Below, piece by piece: positions 17,292 to 25,638 of a DNA stretch of 64,000 bases (the stretch's first letter is position 1; each line of letters starts with the position of its first letter). The DNA comes from Clostridia bacterium (GTDB lineage Bacteria; Bacillota; Clostridia; Oscillospirales; Acutalibacteraceae), in NCBI GenBank assembly GCA_017430535.1, contig JAFRMR010000007.1, positions 159,473 through 223,472 on the forward strand. Reading direction: 5' to 3'. The translations under genes were made by a program, and so were the position numbers. The notes under the pieces are model-generated. The model ran no database searches, was not told where the DNA came from, and saw nothing but the letters and a program-made list of their open reading frames with translations.

Positions 17292-18590
17292 TCACTCCTT
17301 ATAAACTATGGGCCTGTATTTGCCGCCGTTAAGCTGGGGGAAATATGAGGCAAACATATGCTCAGGTTCAGTATCAAATGATACTTTTATTATAGGAATG
17401 CCGAGAATGGGGTCGGGGTTTTCTTTCGGCAGACCGCTCAGGAAAATCCTGTCGCCCTTTATTTCATAATCAATGGGTGTGCCATCTATAAAAGTTATGG
17501 ATTTGGGCTCTGTAATAAGCCCTGAAAGGGTCATTTTACCGTCGATGGGGTTCCAGATTTTATTCCACATATAAATTGTTTTGTCTTTATAAGAAGGTCT
17601 GGAAACACCGTTAAGCTGGTACTGATTGCCGTAAAGCTTTTTAAGCTTTCCGTAAACCGCTTCACCGTTTATCTCAAGCCAGCGTCCGATTTTTTCCATT
17701 GGTTCAAAAGCATCGCCGGGTATTGAACCGTCAGGCCTCGGGCCTACATTCAGCAGCAGGTTTCCGCCTCTTTCACAGCATATCTGCAGCATTTTTGCAA
17801 TCTGCTGGGCAGAATAGCAATAGGGCGCCGTCTGGTTTTCATCAATATATCCCCAGCTTATGCCGTTGAAGGTCATGCAGGCCTCCCAGTCTCTTTTACA
17901 GGGGCGTATATCCTCTTCCGGTGTGCCGAAGTCCTCATCAAGGCGGCTCCTGTCATTTATGATAATATGGGGCTGAAGCTCGCGCATATACTGGTTTCTC
18001 TCAAGTGAATCCCAGCCTTCCCAGGATTCCATGGGGGATGGAACATCATACCATAAAATATCAATTTTGCCATACTGTGTTAAAAGCTCTTCGTTAAGGG
18101 CTCTTATATACTTTGTAAACCTGCTTCTTGCTTCGGTATCATAGGCGGCAATTCCCGCATCCGGGTGGTGCCAGTCCATGCAGGATGTGTAAAAGCCGAT
18201 TTTTAAATCATACTCACGGCAGGCCTCAACAAATTCCTTTACTATATCTCTGTGAGGTCCGTAATTCACCGAGTTATAAGGGTTTGCCTTGGAATCCCAA
18301 AGGCTGAATCCCTCGTGGTGCCTTGAGGTAAGCACCATGTATTTACAGCCCGCTTTTTTTGCAAGGGCCGCCCATTCACGGCAGCAGCCCTCTTTGGGGG
18401 CAAAAGTTTCGGCATATTTTTCATATTCTTTCGGCGGTATGTTTTCGCAGGCCATGGCCCACTCGTTTCTGCCTATCTGCGAATAAAGGCCGTAGTGTAT
18501 AAACATACCGAAGCGGGCTTCCCGCCACCAGGTCATTCTTTCATCTCTTGATTCTGCAATCTTCTGCTCATATTCGGGTTTTGAAATCAT
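17292..18590 (-). CDS. GH29 alpha-L-fucosidase, cytoplasmic
   Basis: 432 residues, no signal peptide. The start MISKPEYEQ at 18590 is chosen because AGAAAGGAAAC precedes it; a longer frame from 18647 has no ribosome site. GH29 features are WWREARFGMFIHYG at the N-terminus, YMVLTSRHHEGFSLWDSK, and the nucleophile region KIDILWYDVPSP. The tail of about 100 residues forms a beta-sandwich. It should release L-fucose from imported glycans. It lies behind a GPH symporter in one transcript, implying uptake of the fucosylated substrate by that transporter. Confidence 0.93.
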   Translation of the reverse strand: MISKPEYEQKIAESRDERMTWWREARFGMFIHYGLYSQIGRNEWAMACENIPPKEYEKYAETFAPKEGCCREWAALAKKAGCKYMVLTSRHHEGFSLWDSKANPYNSVNYGPHRDIVKEFVEACREYDLKIGFYTSCMDWHHPDAGIAAYDTEARSRFTKYIRALNEELLTQYGKIDILWYDVPSPMESWEGWDSLERNQYMRELQPHIIINDRSRLDEDFGTPEEDIRPCKRDWEACMTFNGISWGYIDENQTAPYCYSAQQIAKMLQICCERGGNLLLNVGPRPDGSIPGDAFEPMEKIGRWLEINGEAVYGKLKKLYGNQYQLNGVSRPSYKDKTIYMWNKIWNPIDGKMTLSGLITEPKSITFIDGTPIDYEIKGDRIFLSGLPKENPDPILGIPIIKVSFDTEPEHMFASYFPQLNGGKYRPIVYKE

Positions 18591-18627
18591 AACGGTTTCC
18601 TTTCTTAAAAAAGTCATATCAGCCGAA

Positions 18628-18654
18628 GCAGCCCCCGATAATATCAAGGGCTGC
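18628..18654 (-). other. Intercistronic hairpin between symporter and fucosidase
   Basis: GCAGCCC (18628-18634) pairs with GGGCTGC (18648-18654). It follows the symporter stop on the minus strand and has no adjacent U-tract, so partial termination or mRNA protection is likelier than a full stop. Confidence 0.55.
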
Positions 18655-18664
18655 TCTGTTTACA

Positions 18665-20098
18665 TCAGTTGTTTTCTTCTTTTGCCGCAGCATCTCTGCG
18701 CGTATTGAGCTCTGCGGAAATCTTTGCCTTCTTTTCACCGTAAAGGTCATATTTGAAAATGGGTATTGCTGAAAGAAGGGCAAGTATGCCGGGCATAGCG
18801 GTATATGCAAAGAATATCATATTCTTTGTGGAGGCGGTAAATGCCTGGCCGCTTGCAAGAGCTTCGGAGTAGCCGGATTTGCTTACAAAGATAAGGCCAA
18901 GTGCGGTGCCCAGAGCAAGGCAGACCTTGATTGTAAGTGAAAGCAGGGCGTAAACAGGTCCTTCTTTTCTTTTGCCTGTTTCGTATTCATACCAGTCCAC
19001 ACAGTCGGCGGTCATAATCATAGGCATAAGGGTTACGGCGCTGAACTGAAGGCCGATGAGGAACAGGAACACATACATTACTATCTGATTCTGTGTTACA
19101 AATGCAAACACAACATAGGCCAGCACCGAAACAACAAATCCGTAAATTGAAAGCGCAAGGTATGTAACCTTTTCACCCAGTTTCTTTATAAGCATCGGTG
19201 TTATTGCCATTGAAATCATTGAACCGATTGCGGTTGTAATGCCGAGAATTATTACAAGATTCTGGCTGCCGATAAGGGCGTTTGCCGCCTGAACCTGAAT
19301 ACCCATAGCCATCTGCCTGCCGAAGCCGAGGAAGTAGGAAACAATTACAAGGATAAGGGGCTTGTTGCCTTTAATTGCGCTTACCATATCCTTAAAGCTG
19401 TTCTTTTCGCCTGCGGTGTAGGGTACTCTCTCTTTATTCCACAGCACTATAAGGGCCATAAGTATGCAGCCGGCTGCCGCAGTTGCCAGTGCGGACCAGA
19501 AGTATTCCCCGGCAATCATCGGGGTATCGGTTTCGCCTTTCTTTACAAGAACCTTTGAGCCCTCGGGGATAATAAGGCAGATAACGGGTACTATTACCGC
19601 GCAGGCTGCAAAACCAATCTGCTTTGCAGTGTTGGCAATTGAAACCACGTTTGTTCTCTCATTTGCATCCGGGGTAAGCACGGCGGCTATTCCCTGGGTG
19701 GGAACATCGGCCAGGGTCATACCCAGGCACCAGATAAGGAAGGTAATGAAAATATAAACATACAGCTTGTTTCCTGCCACATCAAGATGAAGGCCGGGAA
19801 TATCAAAGAACACAACAGCCGTGAATATAAGGAGAATGGGGATGGAAATAAGGATAAAGGGCTTGAATTTGCCCATTTTGCTGTTTGTGCCTTCAATCTT
19901 GTTACCTACTATCGGGTCAAATATGGCGGAAACAACTTTTGCCACAAGAATTATTACGCCAACAACAGCGAGGCTTGCGCCCATTATTGAGCCGTAAAAT
20001 TCTGCCTGATAGGAGTTCAGCAATCCCACTATTGCCTGAAAGCCGAAAAGGCCCAGGGAATAAGCCAGGATTTCCTTAAGGTTCATATACTTTTTCAT
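18665..20098 (-). CDS. GPH-family sugar:cation symporter (MFS)
   Basis: A 477-residue, 12-span transporter of the glycoside-pentoside-hexuronide group. Family features are AYSLGLFGFQAIVGLLNSY at the start, IFDPIVGNKIEG near residue 65, and DCVDWYEYETGKRKEGPVYA near 365. It should bring a glycoside in with Na+ or H+. Upstream GGGAGG and a good promoter support the ATG. It is the first gene of the transcript symporter-fucosidase-nnr, so a fucosylated saccharide is the inferred substrate. Confidence 0.9.
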   Translation of the reverse strand: MKKYMNLKEILAYSLGLFGFQAIVGLLNSYQAEFYGSIMGASLAVVGVIILVAKVVSAIFDPIVGNKIEGTNSKMGKFKPFILISIPILLIFTAVVFFDIPGLHLDVAGNKLYVYIFITFLIWCLGMTLADVPTQGIAAVLTPDANERTNVVSIANTAKQIGFAACAVIVPVICLIIPEGSKVLVKKGETDTPMIAGEYFWSALATAAAGCILMALIVLWNKERVPYTAGEKNSFKDMVSAIKGNKPLILVIVSYFLGFGRQMAMGIQVQAANALIGSQNLVIILGITTAIGSMISMAITPMLIKKLGEKVTYLALSIYGFVVSVLAYVVFAFVTQNQIVMYVFLFLIGLQFSAVTLMPMIMTADCVDWYEYETGKRKEGPVYALLSLTIKVCLALGTALGLIFVSKSGYSEALASGQAFTASTKNMIFFAYTAMPGILALLSAIPIFKYDLYGEKKAKISAELNTRRDAAAKEENN

Positions 20099-20149
20099 AG
20101 TTTCCTCCCAAAAATATATTTCTCTTTTCCGGGGTATGCTTACCCGATT

Positions 20150-20178
20150 ATTTTATATTAAATTTTTTTCAAAGTCAA
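20150..20178 (-). promoter_or_regulatory. Promoter of the symporter-fucosidase-nnr operon
   Basis: Minus-strand TTGACT (20178-20173), 17-base spacer, TAAAAT (20155-20150). It is divergent from the promoter at 20187-20214. Confidence 0.8.
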
Positions 20179-20186
20179 TGAAACTA

Positions 20187-20214
20187 TTGCATTTTTATAA
20201 CTTTATGATAAAAT
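20187..20214 (+). promoter_or_regulatory. Promoter giving a probably leaderless mRNA
   Basis: TTGCAT (20187-20192), 16-base spacer, TAAAAT (20209-20214). A start site seven to eight bases past the -10 falls on the ATG at 20222. No Shine-Dalgarno sequence is present. Confidence 0.6.
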
Positions 20215-20221
20215 GTTGACT

Positions 20222-21013
20222 ATGGAAAATTCAGGGTCAGTCAAAAAAAGAATTCATCTGCTTGATGAAATAAGAGGGCTTGCGGTTTTCTGCATGGTTA
20301 TTTACCACGCATTCTTTATCCTCGGCGAGTTATTTGAGGTTGAGATTGCAAACCGCTTGTTCGATTTTTTTGTGCCCGTGGAGCCCTTTTTTGCCTGCCT
20401 GTTTATCGGCGTATGCGGCCTTTCCTGCTCCCTTTCCCGCAGTAATCTCAAAAGGGGAATCAAAATCGCAGCCGCTGCCGCCGCCTTCACGCTGGTTACC
20501 GTTTTTATACTGCCGGCATTCGGCGTAACCGGGCTTGAGATTTATTTCGGTATTCTGCATTTTCTCGGCTTCTGTGTTATCCTTTATTCACTTACTTCAA
20601 AAAAGGTTAACCGGATTAACCCCTATGTAGGCATACTTGCCTGCGCTGTTCTCTACCCGTTTTTCAGCGGGATTGAGCAGGGGGTGCTCAGCTACGGCAG
20701 TCTGTTTGTCCTGAAACTTCCTCAGGTTCTTTACACTGTAAACTGGTTTGTTCCTCTGGGCATTTATTCGCCCTCCTTTGCCTCTGCCGATTATTTTCCC
20801 ATTTTCCCCGATATATTCGTTTTCTTTGCAGGGGTTTTTATCGGCCGGCTTCTTTCCGAAAAGGGTTTTCCGGAGTATTCCTATAAGCAGAGAATTAAAT
20901 TTTTCGGCTTTTTAGGCAGAAAGGCCTTTATAATCTACATTATCCACATGCCTCTCATTGCCGGTATCGCATATGTGATTTCGGCTGTAATAAACAGCAT
21001 TATTTCCCGATAA
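20222..21013 (+). CDS. DUF1624 membrane protein (heparan-alpha-glucosaminide acetyltransferase-like)
   Basis: A 263-residue protein with about seven membrane spans. The start RIHLLDEIRGLAVFCMVIYH is the hallmark of DUF1624/HGSNAT-like acyltransferases, with the His likely catalytic. A later histidine lies in IIYIIHMPLIAG. Members transfer acetyl groups across membranes, often to cell-surface sugars. An in-frame ATG at 20213 overlaps the -10 hexamer and cannot be translated from this promoter, so 20222 is used. It heads a cluster with mrp and serS. Confidence 0.82.
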   Translation: MENSGSVKKRIHLLDEIRGLAVFCMVIYHAFFILGELFEVEIANRLFDFFVPVEPFFACLFIGVCGLSCSLSRSNLKRGIKIAAAAAAFTLVTVFILPAFGVTGLEIYFGILHFLGFCVILYSLTSKKVNRINPYVGILACAVLYPFFSGIEQGVLSYGSLFVLKLPQVLYTVNWFVPLGIYSPSFASADYFPIFPDIFVFFAGVFIGRLLSEKGFPEYSYKQRIKFFGFLGRKAFIIYIIHMPLIAGIAYVISAVINSIISR

Positions 21014-21024
21014 GGAGTGTTAGT

Positions 21025-21858
21025 ATGAGCGAATCCTGCAGCGGTAACTGCGCAAGCTGTGCCAGTAACTGCTCATCAAGGGACCCCAAGGATATGCACA
21101 TTCCCTGCGGCCCTTACAGCAATATCAAAAAAGTAATAGGTGTTGTCAGCGGTAAAGGCGGCGTAGGCAAATCTCTTGTAACCTCAATGCTTGCCTGCGC
21201 AGTTCAGAGCAAAGGCCGTTCCGCCGCAATTCTTGATGCCGATGTCACAGGCCCTTCAATTCCTAAAAGCTTCGGTCTTTCCGGCAGAGCTCAGGGCAAT
21301 GATGAGTATCTTTTCCCGGTTGAAAGCAAAACAGGCGTAAAAATAATGAGCGTCAATTTCCTTCTTGAAACAGAGGATTCTCCTGTTGTGTGGAGGGGAC
21401 CGGTTATCAGCGGAGTTGTTCAGCAGTTCTGGAAGGATGTTGCCTGGGGCGATGTTGACTATATGTTTGTTGATATGCCTCCCGGCACCGGTGATGTTCC
21501 CCTTACCGTATTTCAGAGCATTCCTCTTTCCGGTATAATAGTTGTTACCACTCCTCAGGATCTGGTTACAATGATTGTTAAAAAAGCTTTCAATATGGCA
21601 AAGCTTATGAATATCCCCGTGTTGGGTATTATTGAGAATATGAGCTACGCTCTGTGCCCCGACTGCGGCAAAAGAATAGATATTTTCGGCGAAAGCAAAG
21701 CCGAGGCTGTTGCATCGGAGCTGGGTGTTCCCGTGCTTGCTCAGATACCCGTAAACCCTGCCACCGCCGCCCTTGTGGATAAAGGCGCCGTGGAACTTGC
21801 CGGGGATGAATATATTTCAAAGGCAGTAGAACTACTTGAAAGGTTGGATTCAGAATGA
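21025..21858 (+). CDS. mrp: Mrp/NBP35-family Fe-S cluster carrier ATPase
   Basis: 277 residues. A cysteine-rich N-terminus (CSGNCASCASNC, about 4-15) resembles Nbp35-type cluster sites. The deviant Walker A GKGGVGKSLVTS follows near residue 41, and DMPPGTGDVPLTV is the switch II/Walker B region. A CXXC pair, CPDCG, near 212 is the Mrp cluster-bridging motif. It should carry 4Fe-4S clusters to apoproteins as a cytosolic dimer. GGAG precedes the ATG. It overlaps serS by four bases. Confidence 0.9.
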   Translation: MSESCSGNCASCASNCSSRDPKDMHIPCGPYSNIKKVIGVVSGKGGVGKSLVTSMLACAVQSKGRSAAILDADVTGPSIPKSFGLSGRAQGNDEYLFPVESKTGVKIMSVNFLLETEDSPVVWRGPVISGVVQQFWKDVAWGDVDYMFVDMPPGTGDVPLTVFQSIPLSGIIVVTTPQDLVTMIVKKAFNMAKLMNIPVLGIIENMSYALCPDCGKRIDIFGESKAEAVASELGVPVLAQIPVNPATAALVDKGAVELAGDEYISKAVELLERLDSE

Positions 21859-23144
21859 TTGATATTAAATTTTTAAGAGAGAACCCCGATGTTGTTAAGG
21901 AAAACATAAAAAAGAAATTTCAGGATTCCAAGCTTCCCCTTGTTGATGAAGTGATAGAGCTTGATTCAAAGCTCAGGTCAGCCAAAACTGAGGCGGACGG
22001 CCTGAGAGCCAACAGAAACAAGGTTTCAAAAGAAATCGGCGCTCTTATGGCTCAGGGCAAAAAAGACGAAGCAATGGAAGCAAAGGCAAAGGTAACCGAG
22101 TTTTCCGAGCGCCTTGCTCAGTGTGAACAGCTTGAAGAAGAGCTGGGCGAAAAGGTCACAAAGATTATGATGACCATTCCCAATATCATTGATGATTCTG
22201 TTCCCATCGGCAAAGATGATACCGAAAATGTAGAGGTTACCAAATACGGCGAGCCCCTTGTTCCCGATTTTGAAATCCCTTATCATACCGATATTATGGA
22301 AAGGTTCAACGGCATTGACCTTGATGCTGCAAGAAGAGTTGCAGGCAACGGCTTTTACTATCTTATGGGCGATATTGCCCGCCTTCATTCCGCCTGCATT
22401 GCCTATGCCAGAGATTTTATGATTGACAGAGGCTTCACTTACTGTGTGCCTCCCTTTATGATCCGCTCCAATGTTGTTACCGGCGTTATGAGCTTTGCCG
22501 AAATGGATGCAATGATGTATAAAATCGAGGGTGAAGATCTTTACCTTATCGGTACCAGCGAGCATTCAATGATAGGCAAGTATATTGATACTATCGTTGA
22601 GGAGGATACTCTGCCCCATACCCTTACCTCTTATTCACCCTGCTTCCGCAAAGAAAAGGGCGCCCACGGCATAGAGGAGAGAGGCGTTTACAGAATCCAC
22701 CAGTTTGAAAAGCAGGAAATGATTGTTGTCTGCAAACCCGAGGACAGCAAAATGTGGTTTGATAAACTGTGGCAGAATACCGTTGATCTTTTCAGAAGCA
22801 TGGATATCCCCGTAAGAACTCTGGAGTGCTGCTCCGGCGACCTTGCAGATCTCAAAGTTAAAAGCTTTGATGTTGAGGCCTGGTCACCCAGGCAGAAGAA
22901 GTATTTTGAGGTCGGCTCCTGCTCAAATCTGGGCGATGCTCAGGCCCGCAGGCTTAAGATAAGGGTAAACGGCAAGGACGGCAAAAAGTATTATGCCCAT
23001 ACCCTTAACAATACCGTTGTGGCTCCCCCCAGAATGCTTATTGCCCTGCTTGAAAATAATCTTAATGAAGACGGCAGCGTAAACATTCCCAAGAGCCTTC
23101 AGCCCTATATGGGCGGCAAGGAAAAGCTTGTTCCCGTTAAATAA
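21855..23144 (+). CDS. serS: Seryl-tRNA synthetase
   Basis: 429 residues, full length. The N-terminal coiled-coil tRNA-binding arm spans about 30-105. The class II catalytic domain has motif 2 around CFRKEKGAHG and RIHQFEKQEM, and motif 3 in NTVVAPPRMLIALLEN. The RNP- and serine-recognition sequences are intact. It charges tRNA-Ser and, in the first step of selenocysteine synthesis, tRNA-Sec. Translational coupling to mrp by an ATGA overlap is visible. Confidence 0.97.
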   Translation: MIDIKFLRENPDVVKENIKKKFQDSKLPLVDEVIELDSKLRSAKTEADGLRANRNKVSKEIGALMAQGKKDEAMEAKAKVTEFSERLAQCEQLEEELGEKVTKIMMTIPNIIDDSVPIGKDDTENVEVTKYGEPLVPDFEIPYHTDIMERFNGIDLDAARRVAGNGFYYLMGDIARLHSACIAYARDFMIDRGFTYCVPPFMIRSNVVTGVMSFAEMDAMMYKIEGEDLYLIGTSEHSMIGKYIDTIVEEDTLPHTLTSYSPCFRKEKGAHGIEERGVYRIHQFEKQEMIVVCKPEDSKMWFDKLWQNTVDLFRSMDIPVRTLECCSGDLADLKVKSFDVEAWSPRQKKYFEVGSCSNLGDAQARRLKIRVNGKDGKKYYAHTLNNTVVAPPRMLIALLENNLNEDGSVNIPKSLQPYMGGKEKLVPVK

Positions 23145-23145
23145 A

Positions 23146-23182
23146 AAATATGTCCGAAGACCTCAGGGCCTTCGGACATTCT
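23146..23182. terminator. Bidirectional terminator
   Basis: TGTCCGAAG (23151-23159) pairs with CTTCGGACA (23170-23178), with two more G-C pairs inside. It is T-rich beyond on the plus strand and A-rich before. It ends both serS and the convergent EEP-family gene. Confidence 0.9.
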
Positions 23183-24079
23183 TTATTTCTGTTCTATTTT
23201 TACATCGGCGTAAATCGGGAAGTGGTCTGAAACAAAACGCCCGTCAATTCCGTCGGTAACCGTTCTGTAAACAAGGGGAGTAACACTTTCCGAGTAAAGG
23301 ATATAATCTATAATATCGTCGGTGTGCTCTTCCGGCTTTGCATCGTGGTAAGTGCCGAAGGACTTGCAGTCCGGTGCAGTTTCTCTTGCGTCTGAAAGCT
23401 GCGCGGTCATTATTCTGTAAGCTTCGCTGTCCCTTTGGGTATTCATATCCGCTGTGAATACAACGGGTATATTACTGAATTTGTCCTTAATAAACTTTGC
23501 AATCTGCTTTGCCTCTTCGGGCACGGCTTTGATGCCTGCATTGTCAAAATGGCTGTTAACATGAACATATCTCAGCCCTGTGTTTATATCCTCAAGCAGA
23601 GCCCAGGTGCACACCCTTCTGCAGGCTGCATCCCATCCGAAAGATACTTTATCCGGGGTTTCGGAAAGCCAGAATGTATCGCTGTCAATGAGTTTATATT
23701 TTGTTTTGTTATAAAGAACAGGGCAGTGCTCGCCTAATTTGCCGCCGTCCCTGCCTTCGCCTACAATTCCGTAGTCCTCAAGGGTGCCCAGCCAGGTCAT
23801 CCACTGGGGTGTTGCCTCCTGCAGGCCGAGAGAATCCGGAGCAGCTTTGACTATTTCCTCAAGCACTATTAAGCGGCGGTTGATTGCCGGGTTTCCGCCT
23901 ACATCGGTGCAGCGCACATTGAATGACATCACCCGGATTGCATCATCTGCCTTCTGCTCAATGCCGATTACGGGGAATTCGTGCCCTTCCATACTGTCGC
24001 CCAGGGGAATACCCAGAGCGGTTATTGCAGCTGTTATTACGCTCATCAGCGTGCTGATTGCCTTAAATAAAAAGCTCAT
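23183..24079 (-). CDS. Endonuclease/exonuclease/phosphatase-family hydrolase
   Basis: 298 residues with a hydrophobic N-terminus (about 5-25) that is either a signal anchor or an uncleaved export signal. EEP-fold motifs are MSFNVRC, LQEATPQWMTWL, HVNSHFDNAG, TADMNTQRDS and VSDHFPIYAD, giving the Glu, His and Asp-Asn metal and catalytic residues. Members include secreted DNases, sphingomyelinases and inositol phosphatases; substrate cannot be assigned. It overlaps the upstream membrane gene by four bases. Confidence 0.85.
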   Translation of the reverse strand: MSFLFKAISTLMSVITAAITALGIPLGDSMEGHEFPVIGIEQKADDAIRVMSFNVRCTDVGGNPAINRRLIVLEEIVKAAPDSLGLQEATPQWMTWLGTLEDYGIVGEGRDGGKLGEHCPVLYNKTKYKLIDSDTFWLSETPDKVSFGWDAACRRVCTWALLEDINTGLRYVHVNSHFDNAGIKAVPEEAKQIAKFIKDKFSNIPVVFTADMNTQRDSEAYRIMTAQLSDARETAPDCKSFGTYHDAKPEEHTDDIIDYILYSESVTPLVYRTVTDGIDGRFVSDHFPIYADVKIEQK

Positions 24080-24948
24080 TGTTCTTGCTCCTCATTCTCA
24101 TTTTCATCTTCGTTTTTTGCGCAGGGCTCGGTATCGCTTATCTTGCTGTCGCCGTGAAGCACAATGCCTTCTTTGCCCTTTTCTGTTGCTTCCGGTCCGA
24201 AATAATATTCAAGCTCCTGCTTGTATCTTTCAAGGTTAAAGTTCGGGTATCTTCTTTTGATTCTGTCCAGTACATTATATTCTGTTTTTATACTGTTTGT
24301 AATTGTGCTCAGGGATTCGCTTTCCTTGATTTTACCTTTCGTTTTGTCAACAGCAGTGGTTATTACATTGCTTATATCGTCAAGGCCTTCCTGGCCTTTG
24401 TTGATGGTGTTTGAAAGAAAACTTTTCAGAGTGTTTACCGTATCCTTAAGGTCCGCAATGGTTGTTGTAATGTCAACAACCAACAAGGTGTAAATAACAA
24501 AGGTAATAAGCCCCAACGCCCATACGGGCAGCATATCCATTACTGCGTAGATAGGGGGTAGCAGGTATTTAACCATAAACAGCATACCGAAGCCGAAGAA
24601 AATAAGCCCCTTGATATAAACCCTGCCGTTTATGTTGAACATTCTGTCGCTGTAATCCCACCACATTGCTTTAAAAGCTTTTTCCATAACAAAATGGGTT
24701 ATGTATTCCATTATTCCGCAAAGCACCATACCTATATAAAAAATCCAGAATGAATTTGTTATTCCGGTTTTTATTATTATGGTGGCCATAAGAGCCCCCA
24801 CGCCGTAAATCGGGCATACGGGGCCGAAAAGGAACCCTCTTTTTACAACTTTTCTGTCCCTTATCACATAAAGCAGCGTTTCAACATCCCAGCCGATAAA
24901 GGCAAAGAGGATAAAACACAGAAACAGTTTACAGCACAGTTCCAGCAT
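24076..24948 (-). CDS. PF06541-type membrane protein (putative ABC-transporter type IV/CmpB)
   Basis: 290 residues, four to five spans in the first 160. FAFIGWDVETLLYVIRDRK and KRGFLFGPVCPIYGVGA are characteristic of this family, which is known only as a putative ABC-permease-like group. The C-terminal 120 residues are charged, partly coiled-coil and cytoplasmic. MLELCC at 24948 is taken as the start because AGGAGATT lies just before it; the longer frame from 25008 runs inside the HD gene without a ribosome site. It overlaps that gene by 20 bases. Confidence 0.75.
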   Translation of the reverse strand: MLELCCKLFLCFILFAFIGWDVETLLYVIRDRKVVKRGFLFGPVCPIYGVGALMATIIIKTGITNSFWIFYIGMVLCGIMEYITHFVMEKAFKAMWWDYSDRMFNINGRVYIKGLIFFGFGMLFMVKYLLPPIYAVMDMLPVWALGLITFVIYTLLVVDITTTIADLKDTVNTLKSFLSNTINKGQEGLDDISNVITTAVDKTKGKIKESESLSTITNSIKTEYNVLDRIKRRYPNFNLERYKQELEYYFGPEATEKGKEGIVLHGDSKISDTEPCAKNEDENENEEQEQ

Positions 24949-25441
24949 CGTCAATCTCCTTGTCAATATCGTTATATATTGCCCTGAAGCACTTTTCGCC
25001 CTCCACAAGTTCCCTTGTGGCGCAGTATTTATCGGCGGCGGTGAGAATCCACCCGCCTAAGCTTCTCGGCATCTGAGCCGCAGGGAACATATGGTTGAGA
25101 ATCATATTTTTCTGCATATAGTTCAGCTTGATTATGCCGGTTTTTTCTATGTTTTTGACTGCTTCTTTGGGGTGATAAAATATATGGTATTCCTCGTGCT
25201 TTTCCGTAGGCCAGTCGTAAAGATAAAAATCGTGCAGCAGTGATGCCCTTGTTATATCATCGGTAAGCTGTTTTTCCATATTTCGCCTTGCGCAGTATTT
25301 GTAAACCGTGTATGAAACATAAACCGAGTGAAAGTGCGTGCTTATCCCGGCGTGGTGGTTATACTGCTTCATTGATATTACCAGAGGGTTTCTCAGCACA
25401 TCATCAACCGTATCAAGATAACCTCTTACATATTTATCCAT
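24929..25441 (-). CDS. HD-domain phosphohydrolase
   Basis: 170 residues, soluble. HD-superfamily metal ligands are HFHSVYVSYTVYKY (His near 39), LLHDFYLYDW (His-Asp near 71-72) and a later MILNHMFP. It belongs to the small HD/DUF-like hydrolases of Clostridia that often sit beside membrane proteins. The true substrate, perhaps a nucleotide, is unknown. It is first in the transcript HD-PF06541-EEP and has a good promoter. Confidence 0.8.
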   Translation of the reverse strand: MDKYVRGYLDTVDDVLRNPLVISMKQYNHHAGISTHFHSVYVSYTVYKYCARRNMEKQLTDDITRASLLHDFYLYDWPTEKHEEYHIFYHPKEAVKNIEKTGIIKLNYMQKNMILNHMFPAAQMPRSLGGWILTAADKYCATRELVEGEKCFRAIYNDIDKEIDDAGTVL

Positions 25442-25476
25442 AATAAATCTTTCTTTCCTGTTTTTTAATTCAACAT

Positions 25477-25506
25477 ACTATACCACAGATTCCGCCCGCT
25501 TTTCAA
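25477..25506 (-). promoter_or_regulatory. Promoter of the HD-protein operon
   Basis: Minus-strand TTGAAA (25506-25501), 18-base spacer, TATAGT (25482-25477). Confidence 0.75.
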
Positions 25507-25568
25507 TGGACAGATTGTAAAAATATAAACAAATGAGAATTTGATTACTGTAGCAATAATATAATATG

Positions 25569-25624
25569 CAAAAATAGACAAGGTCATCAACATGCTTGCA
25601 GTAGCAAACATATCTCGCTTGTCT
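25569..25624 (-). terminator. Probable terminator of the helicase-nuclease gene
   Basis: Minus-strand outer stem AGACAAG/CTTGTCT (25624-25618 with 25582-25576) encloses a second 7-bp stem (25611-25605 with 25598-25592, one G-U). A T-rich tract follows. It lies 15 bases after the helicase stop. Confidence 0.6.
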
Positions 25625-25638
25625 TATATCAATTATAG

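Noticed and set aside
22026-22565. 179-residue minus-strand frame
   Set aside because: Antisense to serS; no start signals.
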